Assembly: GCA_032718475.1 (NCBI GenBank) | Contig: JAUCBJ010004529.1 | Span: 1-64,000 of the forward strand | Origin: Nemertoderma westbladi | Taxonomy: Eukaryota > Xenacoelomorpha > Nemertodermatida > Nemertodermatidae | DNA length: 64,000 nucleotides | Direction: 5' to 3' | Part shown: piece by piece, positions 11,929 through 23,064 of the stretch | How positions within the stretch are numbered: position 1 is the stretch's first letter | Layout of the letters: every line of letters begins with the position of its first letter | The notes under the pieces: model-generated | Seen by the model: only the letters and a program-made list of their open reading frames with translations | Databases searched by the model: none | Told to the model about the DNA's origin: nothing | Program-made: the position numbers and the translations under genes

Positions 11929-12315
11929 GTTCATAAAGTATGTTACTGAAAGCCACGCAGTCTGAACGCTATCAAGCACTCCCCCCATCACTCCGGGTCT
12001 TAGTAATCTTGTATTTGGAGATTATCAAAAGGTTTTTATAATATAATAAATGAATTATTTAGATGATTTTATTATCAATAATTACAAAAATAAACCCAAA
12101 AACTATAGATAGATAGCGCAAGAAGACTTATCACACCGCGCCAAAATATAGTGCGGCGGGATTGTAAATATAATGAATTAAGTAAACTGAAATGATAAGA
12201 TTACCGTTAAACACAAAAAGCGGACACCCCCCCCCCCCCACACACACACACAGTGTCAAGCACGCTCGATTTCCCACCCCCTCAAAGAGTGACATACTTT
12301 ATGAACAACTCGACT
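11929..12315. mobile_element. MITE-like element with GTTCATAAAGTATGT ends
   Basis: The left end carries GGGTGTTCATAAAGTATGTT and the right end, read inwards, carries GTTGTTCATAAAGTATGTCA. The interior has C-rich and CA-repeat sequence near 12226-12252. A partial copy of the right end occurs at about 3983-4005. The ends resemble those of some mariner-type elements, but target duplication and family are unclear. Confidence 0.5.
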
Positions 12316-14112
12316 AGTAAAGACTATGAGTGATGTATTCCTGGATAAAAACCAGCAAGTAGCGCAACATGATATCCATAGCCATCCTACCGAATGTATG
12401 TATGTACAGTAGACGGACAGTACAGACTACCATTTAAGCATCAAAAGTTAATAACCAACCAAGATACATATCGTTAGCTATGAATTGCACATATTATAAA
12501 TTACTACAAACATCTTACCACTATGACAAATAAATACCAGAATGTAAACAAAAAACTAAGTTAGAATATATAACATACAAATATTAGGGGGCGGGGGGAC
12601 CCACCTACTGCATTTTTTTAATTATATGTACCGATCTCGAATGTGGTTACAAATGCCTAGAACATGAAACATGATGATATCACCGTAAAGAGAACCATCA
12701 AAAAGTAAACAAAAATTTGGCGCCACCTAGCGGCGTGCGAGAAATTTCAAAATGCCTCTAAAAACATTACTCCTCCCTTATATTCTATCTTCATTTTCGG
12801 ATGCCATATTTTTTGGAACCATCATGATGAATTACATCATATTATTCTGCCACTTTTTGTGTTTTAATTTGTTGTTACTGAGAATTGGCAATTGTGTGAA
12901 AAAATATCAAGTTTAAAAGAGAATAAAAAAACAGTAGTATTTTTCTATTTTTTTCTTTAAAAAATTGGGAATATTATGAAATCAACAAAACTTCTCGATA
13001 TTTTTTTTGCTTATGAAATTACCTTTCATATCAAGCAAAAATTAGAAAAAACTATGGCAATGGAGTTAGTGTTTTTGCGGTGAAAAATATAATTGCCATC
13101 AAATTTCATACCTTCCGGCGCAAAAGCACATGCCGGCGGTCTCTACGGTACTAAGGAGGCAGACCACCTCCCTAATATTTTCATTGAGCTTTCGAGATCG
13201 GTGATTTCAATTCCGACGTCAATTATAATATTTGGTGGAATCTAGTCTTTCTGTTTGTTGGTGTTACATTTTGACTGACAGATTGGCAGACCGAAATCCG
13301 ACGATAACTCAATGAGATTCTCTAAGCCGTCTTCAGATTTGAATTCTGCTCTATAAATCAACCGCATTTATTTGCGGAGAAAATATATCACTTTTTTCCA
13401 ATTACGTTTACGAATTCCATGACACATAAGGGTTCAATATAATGTAAAAATCTTAGCACAGTAGTTGATGAGTCTATAGATACTAATAAATATTACGCAT
13501 GTGCTTCCTATCCAGCTATACTGCATTATATAGTTATTATACTATACATGTAGATACATCGTACCTGAATTACTCGTATACAAGGGTCATTCATGGTTGT
13601 GATAATAAATGAATAAACCCCGGGGGCACCAAAAGATCACAAATAGATGCGGTTGTCTACAAACTATTAATGGAGTTAATTCATGAAAACGCACTACACA
13701 TTACAGTTAATTGATTTTCAGTTAATATTAAACACACTGCATCTCTATAAATACCGGTAATATAGAGTGAAAAGTATTAAAATCAAGATAAAATGTTAAC
13801 ATAACAAATAATAACATAACTAATATTCACATTTTTCGATTTTCGCCTCCCATTTGCTTTGTAATGCCACATTATTTCATAATACATATATTCACTTAAC
13901 AACATAAAATTACTCCAAAAATAGTATAAAATTACTATTTATTACATGAAAAAATCAATTAGGCCTTTTTCCCGCTTATCAGAGATGTACAACTTGCCGA
14001 TAGAGCGTCAGCGCGCGATGGTAATTATACATTTACAGTAAATTTTTTTACATATTTTTTAAATTTACGGGTAATCTGGATAAAAAAAGTTGTTTTTCAT
14101 GTAATACGTAGT

Positions 14113-14118
14113 TTTATT
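14113..14118 (-). terminator. candidate polyadenylation signal for the formin gene
   Basis: Read on the minus strand this is AATAAA, 125 bp beyond the formin stop codon. It is well placed for the 3' end of that transcript, though AATAAA is frequent by chance in AT-rich DNA. Confidence 0.4.
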
Positions 14119-14242
14119 CTTAAAATTAAATTGCCTTTCCTCTTCCGTTTACGGTACACATAACTGAGGGCGCAGATCCAAAAAGTAGAAAAACATCTGG
14201 GATTCAAATGCAAATTAAAGATCACGATACTAGAGGATCTCC

Positions 14243-17200
14243 CTAATTCCTAACGTTTTTCAATATGAGTCTGTCTTTGAGACCGCCTTTACGAACCGGG
14301 ACCGTTACTATAGAGTTGCGTCTCTCTCTCTGGATCTCCGCTATTCGCCTCTCGGCAGCGGCTAGTTCCTCCCGCAGAGCACTTCGTTCCGCCGCAACCC
14401 ACAGTTCCTTAACGTCGTTACACAATTCGGCCCAAAACTGAAAGTAATCTGACGGCGTCACTACGTTACTCTTACTCCCTAACTTGGGTTTCACCATAAA
14501 ATAGTCGACCGTGCTGCGGAATTCGCGAATCGCTTCCTCCAGTTTCTTTGTATAAGTTTCAACATCAATTCGGGACTTATCTAGGAAATCTGTCATCTTA
14601 AACTTAAAAGCATCGTTGGAGCTGTCATCCTCTTCTTTAAAAATGCTTAAAATTATATTTTCGTGTGATTTCAAGTTCGTTACATATTTTCGTATTTCCC
14701 GCGACATTTCATCCAAATCAACGTGAATCGCACCGTATTTCCCAACTATCTTGGCCGGGCCGGGCACCGGCATTTCAGAATCGATGCCCCACTTAGTGAT
14801 ATACAAATTGGTAACATATTGTAACAAAGTAGTTGTATTGTCTAGGGATTTTATGTCTTTTAATTTTCCGAGTATATCGAGTTGGAAACCGTCTGCTTGA
14901 CCTCTGGATTTATTGCCACCGTTCATATAATTCCCCAAAGACAGAACTAATCCGAGAAAGTTGTGTAATCCTTCGTTACGCCTCATGTACAGACACACGT
15001 CTAATAGATTGTCCACCTTCATGGTGAAATCTGTAAACGCTTCAGAGAACGATGCTTCGAAAGTAATACAAGATATTCGCCGGGAAAACATCGGTATCTG
15101 TGAGAGTTGCAGTATAAAGGACTCGGGTTTGTCTAGAGCAGTCTCTGGGTTACTGGTAACGTGGTCATTGACCATCTTAATTTCTTCATCAGTGCCTTTT
15201 ATGTCATCTAAACCTTTAATAATGTCAATATCTACTGTAGAGAAATCGGCGGTAAGTAATGCGTTTTCTATGTCAGCTATATCAACATGAACCGAACTCA
15301 TATATATACCCACGTTCTGACTACGTTTAGAGTCCAAAATTTTCTTAGGCTTTGCCAATTTCGGTTTATCGAAACTATCAACAAGCGACTTTTTACAAGC
15401 CGTCGTCTGAGCGTTTTTGCCAAAAAAGCTTTCGATTTCGTCAGGATTTACTTCACCGTCTTGGAGACTGTTCCAGATTGTAGATTCTACGAATTCTATC
15501 GATTTTCCTGGAGGAAGACGATGAAATTGAATAGGAGTCCAAAATACGGTCTTCATTTGTTTGTTAGGCGTTATAGGAGGTTTGCGGGGTTCTTGTAGGC
15601 GTAATATTTGGTGCGCATATCCGCCGGGAGGAGGGGGTATGGGTGTACCAGTACCAGGTGGTGGGGGTGGTACTGGTGTACCTGTAGGGGGAGGTGGTGG
15701 TGGAACAGGTGCACCAGGTGGTGGGGGTGGTACTGGTGTACCTGTAGGGGGAGGTGGTGGTGGAAGAGGTGGACCAGGAGGTGGGGGTGGCGGTGGAGGT
15801 GGAGGGGCTGCCTCCTGCACACTCGGGGGAGGGGGTGGGGGTGGTGGAGGCTTCGATGCCTCTCCAGATGGAATTATCACACCAACATGGGGAGTTGTTC
15901 CCACGCCGGTCGGGGGTGCACCAGGTGGGTGGTCAGACGGAGAGACCCCATCATGGATCGAACGCCCTTCGTTGGTATCACGATGTGGAGACGAATTCTG
16001 GTTGAGCGGAACATCCGAATCGAAATCGAATCGAAACGATAACCTGTCAACGAGTAAATTACCATCTGTTTGCGCGCTGGAATCCCGGGAATTCAGAGAA
16101 CCTATATGTTTTAACTCAGCAACGGATTTATCTAATAACATACTTTGTTCCGTTTGCACTGCTATCTCAGAGACATCCACTTTGGTCTCGGCTTCCATCA
16201 TTAATCGCTTTAACTCGCCCTTTAATACCAATATCGTACTCTCCAGAGCCTCTTGTTTGTCCTCATAATCTTCGCGAATTTCTCTTAGTTTCATATTATA
16301 CCGTTCGTCGCAGTCGTCTACAACTTCTTTAAAATACCTCGAGACAGTGACCAGGGCTTTCTGATGTTCAACCTCGGTGTACTTCTTGCCTCCCTGATCT
16401 GCATCCTTAGCTGGCGGCCACACGATTGTCGATTGCAGCCGGCCCGGGACGTCGAAATGTTCATATTTGGCGGGAGATCTGAAGTACTCTTTGTGCGCCC
16501 ATGTGTACATCCAGGACTCCTTAAATAAACCGCTGTCTGACTGAGTTTCTAGAGGAATTATAGCGCCGGTTTGTAATAAACACTGGGATAAACAGTGTAA
16601 GGCGGTTCGTGGAAAAGTAAGTTCACCCTTGGAGGAGTTGAGCATCTCGTGATGGAGCCAATCTACAAACATTTTACCTTCAAAAACATCCTTGTCAATA
16701 AACTGCGATTGAACATTGATAGGAGTGGATTTCAATTTACCTTCGTCGTTGTTGCTCATAAATCGTTCCACTTTTGAGGAAACATTGTGACCCCTTTGAG
16801 ATCCCGGACTTGTTTTAGATCGCCAACCAAGAAAGTTTCCCAACTTCGTTACCGAATTCATTGTCTTAGTGAGTAATCCCTTCGACTCAACATCAGCGTC
16901 CGGTGTATCAATTGAGTCAACCTTGCCATCATTATCAAAAACTTCGTCATTAAAGTACAAATAATTGGGGTCGTCTGCTCTAATACGTTGTTTGAATTCT
17001 GCTGTAGGGGTATGGTATGGGGTAAAACGGTCTCCAACAACGTCTGGCTTCACGTCTAACTGATCGGGTCTGCCTAGTGGAGCACTGGTCGAACGATTAA
17101 ACGACAACGATCGAGTAACTCCAGGAGGATCTAGTGACGGCGAAGCATCGTATAAATCATTAGAGCCATCAGCACAAGGAATGTCCTCATTATATTGAAG

Positions 17201-17995
17201 GAATTTGTAGGATTTTCTTAAACTTTCAACTAATGTTGCCATTGTTTCATCGGGAACACCCCCTTCGCTGACTGACCGAGGATCACTCGGTGGGCAGGCC
17301 AGTTGGGGAGTAAGTGGATCGCGGTAGATTAGAGGATCGGAAGTGTTTGTTTCAGGTTCATTTGGTGTCTGGGAAAGGCTACCGGATACCACGTGACGTT
17401 GTCTCATCGTACGGGTTTTACGAAATATATCCGACGGCAGGCTGCGACTGAATGCCGCTGTGTTATCCAAACCCGATTCATGTGAAGTCGTTTTAGGAGG
17501 GGATACACGTGTACCTTTGCCTCCTCTGTTGATGACATCATTATCATTATTAAAGGAAATGGTATTTAAACCACCAGTAGAGCGCGAGATGGGTGTCGGC
17601 GTAGGGGGACTGGATTGCACTTGGAAAATGTTTCCAGTTTGTTTAGTTCCGGTACCGGTATATATTTTACTGCCAATCGAACCAAAAGTTAAACTTAGAC
17701 GTGGACTAGGAATTGGTTTATCCAATGTGGGGAGAGGAATAGAAGAAGAGGGGCTTTTGTGTTCCTGACTTTCAGCTTGAGGACTACGATATAGAATATT
17801 TTTTGCAAATTGACGATTTTCTATCGATTCATATTCTTTGTCTGGAACGGCCAAAGCGCTGTCTATATCTTCAGGTGATAAATCATGGTTGGCCGCCTTC
17901 CAAAACTCAGCTGAATTAAATTCTCCATTAGTACACGAAGGACATATTGAATCGTCCACTTGTTTGGGTAGTTGTGGATCACTATTGTAAGCCAT
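14243..17995 (-). CDS. FMN (formin-1/2, cappuccino)-type formin, 1250 aa, single exon
   Basis: This is an actin filament nucleator and elongation factor. In order: a Ser/Pro-rich, probably disordered N terminus (1-430); a DEP-like module (about 432-505) with FEGKMFVDWLHHEML, CLLQTGAIIPL and WMYTWAHKEY; a coiled coil (about 540-607); a profilin-binding FH1 with many P5-P10 runs (about 712-793); and a complete FH2 (about 800-1190). FH2 carries KTVFWTPIQ in the lasso, QNVGIYMSSVHVD with the isoleucine (about residue 897) needed for nucleation, and GNYMNGGNKSRGQADGF. The C tail after the last FH2 helices is basic and ends KDRLILKNVRN, like the Spire-interacting tail of FMN formins. FH2 sequence and tail favour the FMN group. 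No GTPase-binding/FH3 region is visible. An in-frame stop at 18005-18007 precedes the start. The absence of introns is odd for this family; it lies convergent to FAM184. Confidence 0.93.
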   Translation of the reverse strand: MAYNSDPQLPKQVDDSICPSCTNGEFNSAEFWKAANHDLSPEDIDSALAVPDKEYESIENRQFAKNILYRSPQAESQEHKSPSSSIPLPTLDKPIPSPRLSLTFGSIGSKIYTGTGTKQTGNIFQVQSSPPTPTPISRSTGGLNTISFNNDNDVINRGGKGTRVSPPKTTSHESGLDNTAAFSRSLPSDIFRKTRTMRQRHVVSGSLSQTPNEPETNTSDPLIYRDPLTPQLACPPSDPRSVSEGGVPDETMATLVESLRKSYKFLQYNEDIPCADGSNDLYDASPSLDPPGVTRSLSFNRSTSAPLGRPDQLDVKPDVVGDRFTPYHTPTAEFKQRIRADDPNYLYFNDEVFDNDGKVDSIDTPDADVESKGLLTKTMNSVTKLGNFLGWRSKTSPGSQRGHNVSSKVERFMSNNDEGKLKSTPINVQSQFIDKDVFEGKMFVDWLHHEMLNSSKGELTFPRTALHCLSQCLLQTGAIIPLETQSDSGLFKESWMYTWAHKEYFRSPAKYEHFDVPGRLQSTIVWPPAKDADQGGKKYTEVEHQKALVTVSRYFKEVVDDCDERYNMKLREIREDYEDKQEALESTILVLKGELKRLMMEAETKVDVSEIAVQTEQSMLLDKSVAELKHIGSLNSRDSSAQTDGNLLVDRLSFRFDFDSDVPLNQNSSPHRDTNEGRSIHDGVSPSDHPPGAPPTGVGTTPHVGVIIPSGEASKPPPPPPPPPSVQEAAPPPPPPPPPPGPPLPPPPPPTGTPVPPPPPGAPVPPPPPPTGTPVPPPPPGTGTPIPPPPGGYAHQILRLQEPRKPPITPNKQMKTVFWTPIQFHRLPPGKSIEFVESTIWNSLQDGEVNPDEIESFFGKNAQTTACKKSLVDSFDKPKLAKPKKILDSKRSQNVGIYMSSVHVDIADIENALLTADFSTVDIDIIKGLDDIKGTDEEIKMVNDHVTSNPETALDKPESFILQLSQIPMFSRRISCITFEASFSEAFTDFTMKVDNLLDVCLYMRRNEGLHNFLGLVLSLGNYMNGGNKSRGQADGFQLDILGKLKDIKSLDNTTTLLQYVTNLYITKWGIDSEMPVPGPAKIVGKYGAIHVDLDEMSREIRKYVTNLKSHENIILSIFKEEDDSSNDAFKFKMTDFLDKSRIDVETYTKKLEEAIREFRSTVDYFMVKPKLGSKSNVVTPSDYFQFWAELCNDVKELWVAAERSALREELAAAERRIAEIQRERRNSIVTVPVRKGGLKDRLILKNVRN

Positions 17996-20270
17996 TACTA
18001 AGGGCTAATTATAAGCGGATGGGGATTACTTAAAAAAAATCGCCAAAAATTCTGTCCTACAGTCTGACAGTCATTTAAACAGCCATCTGTCTTTCAAAAA
18101 TTAAACAATAAACTAATCTAAGCCCTACAAGTTGACAGAAAATAAGTTAGGCCTAATATGTTAATTAATAAATATGTTAATTTCCGTACGGTTTTACAGG
18201 TTTGAGATTGAGAATCACCGGTTTGAAATAATTTAACTTGTTTTGGATGTGGAAGGGTAACATCGTGTTTCAGGGCCTAACAGGCGAATTTTTTTCTATA
18301 CCTTTTTTCGCATAAACAGATAAAACCCGTCCCTGTTTTGAAACACTTTTGAAAAAAATTTCATCAATTACATTTATATACAGATATACGTGCAATTCAT
18401 TACAATTCAGGGAATTACAAAGCATTATTAAAGCATCAATAGTATTATTAAAAAGGATACAAAATTTGGCAACAGTAATAAATGGAAGGAAAAACTGAAT
18501 TAGATGCCCTGCCTGACGAGACGAGTTAGACTAGATTACAGGATTAGATGAATTAGACAAAACATATCACATATACCATATACAGTTGATATAGGCCTAC
18601 CGTCCACACCACACTACTCCAGTACTCTGCTACTCTATGGCTCTGCACCAAATAATTTAGGCCTACTCCAGTACCGGTACTCCTTGACCAAGTAAGGCCT
18701 AAGCCTAACCCTAACATAGGCTGATAGGCCTACACAAGCACAAGCGGACCAAAAAAATAAATCTTTCCAAAAAAAATATCAAAAGAACAAAACACATACT
18801 TTTCGCACCAAACAGCCAAATAGGCCTACTGAAATAATTTTAATTGAGGCCTAGTCAGCTAGTTGTTGACCAAAAAAAAATACATCTGAACTAATCAGCT
18901 AATGTTATAAATTCGACCCAAAAATTAAAACATCAGCCCCAAAACACACATTTACTTTAGGCTACACTAAAACACATAAAATCAAACAACAATAGTCAGA
19001 TATATGATATTTATTTCCATCACTGCATCAAGTCGGCCTTTTCTAACCAAAACAATAAACGATCTTGTCACCAATTGAGGGAAAGGAGCATGGAGCATGG
19101 TACAGAGACGGCTTTTTCTAATCAAAACAATGACTGAATGAACTATGTAGAATGTAGTTACCAATTGAGGGAAAGTAGCGTATTACAGACAGACAGAGAT
19201 GGCGTTTTCTAACCAAAACAATAAACGATGTTGTTAACAATCCAGCCAGACTGCAAACCACCACTGAACCGCGCACAACGCCTGTGCACAATTTTTCAGC
19301 CGCGCAATATTGGACAATATACCGCGCATGCACCGAAAATAACGCGCACACCTCGTTTTAACAAAAAAAAAATGAATAACATACACTGAGCGAATCGAGC
19401 AAAATTTTTTAATTACCCGGTAACAATCTGACAATGCAAAATGAAAAAGAAACGCGAGCAAAACTCAATGTGAGCGAAATTTAGACATTTGAGCAATCTG
19501 ACAACGCAAAATGCAAAGAAACCCGAGCGAAGCGAGCGAAATATTTTGTGGCAAATTATTTTTCTCACTTTGCAATTTCCATGCATGTAAACGTTTTTAC
19601 ACCTCATCCAGTCATCCGCCTGTCCGCGCACTTTATTACTTTTGATATTTTGCACAGATTACTGCGCACTTTTGTTGTCTTTCACATAATTTCGCGCACT
19701 TTTATTTCAGTTCCGCGTGCTTTTACCGCGCACTATTTCAAATACGCGCACAACCTGACAACGCGTTGCGATTTTTGCACTTCATTTGCAGCCTGGTTAA
19801 CAATAACAATATCGAATAGGGACAGGGTAGGGTATAAAATTAAAATATAGGCCTATCTGCCTATAGCTGTCACTGTCACAGCAACACAATAACAACTGGC
19901 CATGCAGGAGGCAGAAAGGAAACTCACACTGCAGCACTGGCTGACTGCAACTGGTCATTTATTTACGTATTTATAACCTTATGCTGTTATGCAGTAGGCA
20001 GGTAGGCCATCACAGTTCCAGCTATCAGCTGATCAGTCATTATTGCTATTGGTCATAGTCAGTTGATTTATTTACATAATATTGCTGTATTTTATAAGCT
20101 ATATTTATATTATATTATATTATTTGGATGGAGACACCGCTGTCATAGAAGCGTATAAATAAAACTGCACATATAATAAAACAGGCAGACAGAATAAGTT
20201 GAACAGTGAATAAAACAAAACGACTTATACTATGGCACTATTGATAATGAAACAATTTATTACCGACACA
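17996..20270. other. upstream region of the formin gene, no gene seen
   Basis: This holds the presumed promoter and 5' UTR of the formin (near 18000-18300) and many AGGCCTA palindromes (18590-18850). At 19000-19210 the phrase TTTTCTAACCAAAACAATAAACGAT recurs in part three times at about 100 bp spacing, a degenerate tandem repeat. At 19250-19760 there is a cluster of CGCGCAC and GAGCGA motifs also seen at 26950-27365. No coding sequence is supported. Confidence 0.45.
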
Positions 20271-20990
20271 CATGTGTAACCATTGGAAATTACAGTTCAA
20301 TGACTCCAAGTGCAAGGTCATGCATGCATCTAGTTTCTAGAAATCCCCAAGCAACTTTTTACACAATGAATGGACGGACACTTTTAACTGCAACCGAGGA
20401 ACGTGATTTTGGAATTACATTTACACCAGACTTGTCCTTCACAGCATCACAGCTCACTACACAAAGACTGCAGCCCGCCATGCAAGTCGTACATTTAATA
20501 CGAAGAACTTTTACATATTTGGAAGCTCCGATGTTTACCCTCTGACCCTGTTATACAAACCCCTTGTTCGGCCTCTCCTTGAATACGACACAGTTGTTTG
20601 TTCGCCATTCCTCCGACATGATAAATATTGAATGTCTTGAACAAGTACAACACCGTGTGGTCACTCGCCTTGTACAGTTGTACTATCGCTGGCTGAATTG
20701 TCATATGAAAACCGACTACTTGCATTCAAACTACCGACATTAATATATCGCCGTGTACTAGCCGACCTTATAACAACATACAAGTTTATCAACGGGATTG
20801 ACAAAATTTAGCGAAGTAATTTCTTCCAGTTTCGTTCCTAACTCCACCAATGTTAACACGCAACAACTTTGCGCGTTGTAAACATTTGGAATCCTTTACC
20901 ATTACCGGAAAGTGTTGTTAATGCACGTAATACCCTTGGTACTCCATGATTGAGCATATTCAAAAAAAGACTAGACTGCGAAATGTCCCT
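20271..20990 (+). pseudogene. non-LTR retrotransposon fragment (C-terminal part of reverse transcriptase ORF, CR1/Jockey-like)
   Basis: Translation in shifting frames gives the region after the palm domain of LINE ORF2: WKLQFNDSKCKVMH, then TEERDFGITFTPDLSF, then LLYKPLVRPLLEYDTVVCSP and LSYENRLLAFKLPTL. These correspond to the usual (W)QLKFN..KCKVMH, DLGV..., and Y(K)SLVRP.LEY blocks. Frameshifts (for example near 20440 and 20620) and stops show it is dead. The endonuclease and the catalytic FADD segment are missing, so it is 5' truncated. It lies just upstream of the 4.4 kb inverted-end element. Confidence 0.75.
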
Positions 20991-22096
20991 TAAAATGAAT
21001 ATATAGTGATACTCCTGTGCGCCAAGTGGCAGTAGTGAAAGCGATATCTTTCGGATACAACGATATCTTTATTAAAATCAAGCTACAGTACCGGTACCTA
21101 TTATTTTTTCATCTTTTCAATCCCAAAAATGTTTAATTGTTTTCCTATCTTTTGTAGTTACTTTACTTTGCGCGTTTTATTTCAGCAGTAATATTTTACT
21201 TATGCGACATACGGTACTACCTGTCTGCCTGTGGTACCAAATTTATGTTCCGTATAAACTACGTTACTACGTATTGTTGTGTTGTATCCTATAGAGTATT
21301 GTAAACTTGTCCTTATTATTTTGTTTGCCTTTAGTACTTTATGTTGTCGAAGCCCTTGAACCTACTGTAAGTATGCTTTGCCGGTTTTTAATTTAATTTT
21401 AGTGTAATTTCATTTTTTTTTTATAATTAATATGCACCAACTTAGTCCGGCAGCCACGTACCTCTTTTTGGCCTAACCGAAAATTTTTGGACGGATTACA
21501 TTTTGTGGATGTTTTGGTGTCTAGGGGTCCCTCTTAACATAAAAAGTGATTTATGGACTTTGACACCTTGGGCAATTCTTATTAATGACCCGTTTCTATG
21601 GACTACAGTATTTTATATGAAAGCTTAGCGATCAGAATGGCGATTAACTATTGGGCTTGAAGTGGTTGTAATTTTGATCGAAAATATGAAAATTTTAGAG
21701 AAACTATTGAAGTGTTGCTATGGTAACGAAGGCACTACAGCTATCGCTCTATCTTTCCAAATGAAAAACTACTATGCCTACTGACACTCGTGTGTTTTTT
21801 GTTTCGTTTGTGCACTTTATTAATAATATGTTTCCCTAATTAATATGCACCACATCAATTTTGTGTAGAAGTATGGTTAGCAACAAATACCCGTATTCAC
21901 GGAAACCACAGTAATTTATTGCGGACATCACATCTGAAGCATTTAAAACCTAGACAGAAAATTATTACCTTAAAATGTATATATAAATAATTTGTCTCCT
22001 GCTTGTTTATAACACTTTTTTAATGCTAAATATACAAAATGTATTTAATGCATGGCGAATATGGAGACTATGCATTTTATATTATTCATTGTTTGA

Positions 22097-23064
22097 TTAT
22101 AAATAATACAATATGAAATTACGAAAAGTTTGCGCATTAATCTTTAGTGCAGTTGCAAAATTCTGTGAAATCAGGTTGATTTTTTCTGCAGGTGCACTTC
22201 TGCGATTTACATGGGATTTTGGATGAACTGAACAGGTACACCGAATTAATTGCAAAATGCATTCCGGCGTTGGTGGTATGCCCTCAGGGATTGCAATCGG
22301 GGAAAGTTGATTGTTAGCTATTATCCACCCATATTTTCTAGGGTCTACACTAGGTGGTCTAACTGTGTTCTGCATTGTGTTCTTCTACACCATTACTTTC
22401 AAATGGGCCCTTTTCACGTTCTCTGACAAGGAGTCAGTGGTTGGTGGTATTGTTTGCAGCTTTGCACAGCTGGTAATTGTTTTTTTTTCTGTGCACACCT
22501 TTGTCGTGACTGGGACATGTTGTTTGAGTCATATCCATGTCAGTTATAAAGTTAGTACATTCCATTAAGACTGTAGATTGCGGTGCTTCCATATCTCCCA
22601 AACAAGTAAGAGTGAGTCCTTTATCCAAAGCCTTGATGACTTTCGCTTTGCCAATCCCAAACATGCTTGCAACCATGTCACAACCAGATAATGCATGGCC
22701 TCCCAAAAGATTTCCTATGATACCGCGATGCATTTACTGTTTCTCCCACGTCTATTACTGCGGTCTGGTTTTGTAATGGGGATTTTGTGAAAATTGAATT
22801 GGTTATACCTGTAATTTCCCTCAGATAAAAATGTAATAATAGAAGAAATACAGAATATTTATCTGCGAAAAGGCGCATAGCGCGCATGTTCTGTGGAAAT
22901 GTTTTCCCAGATAACGTCTTCGAAACACCGCCAAAATACACACGATACACTTCAGAAAGGCCGGTTTCAACCATTAAACTTCCTATGGATCCAATGATCC
23001 AATGGTCAATACATTTAGCTCGATGTTGACCAATAGCAGACCACGCCAAAACTTTTAATGGCAA
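22097..23064 (-). pseudogene. decayed member of a multicopy animal protein family with HALSGCD motif
   Basis: Three minus-strand pieces in different frames follow one another in the right order. The first (about 23064-22740) ends with QTAVIDVGETVN. The second (about 22733-22434) has GGHALSGCDMVASMFGIGKA followed by KVIKAL and later MECTNFI. The third (about 22375-22097) has DPRKYGWIIANNQLSPIAIP and PECILQLIRCTCS. This order matches uncharacterised, often highly copied proteins of corals, molluscs and other invertebrates, in which the GCD segment is followed by a GW...L.P block and a cysteine-rich end. Here the cysteine-rich end is lost. At least two frameshifts separate the pieces. The GCD..GIGK block resembles the helix-hairpin motif of FEN1/XPG nucleases, which would hint at a PIN-type nuclease; that is inference. 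Confidence 0.6.

Larger units (their letters stand above)
10054..14242. other. region between the convergent FAM184 and formin genes
   Basis: It holds the 3' UTRs of both genes and AT-rich DNA with no coding frame. A stretch near 10420-10600, with a GTCTGTCTGTCGCC start and a GCGAAGGCTCCACGA core, is similar in layout to 30065-30345 and is probably a dispersed repeat. A MITE-like element sits at 11929-12315. Confidence 0.45.

Noticed and set aside
15561-16268. A 235-codon Gly-rich plus-strand frame
   Set aside because: It is the antisense of the proline-coding FH1 region of the formin; GGN codons on the opposite strand explain it.
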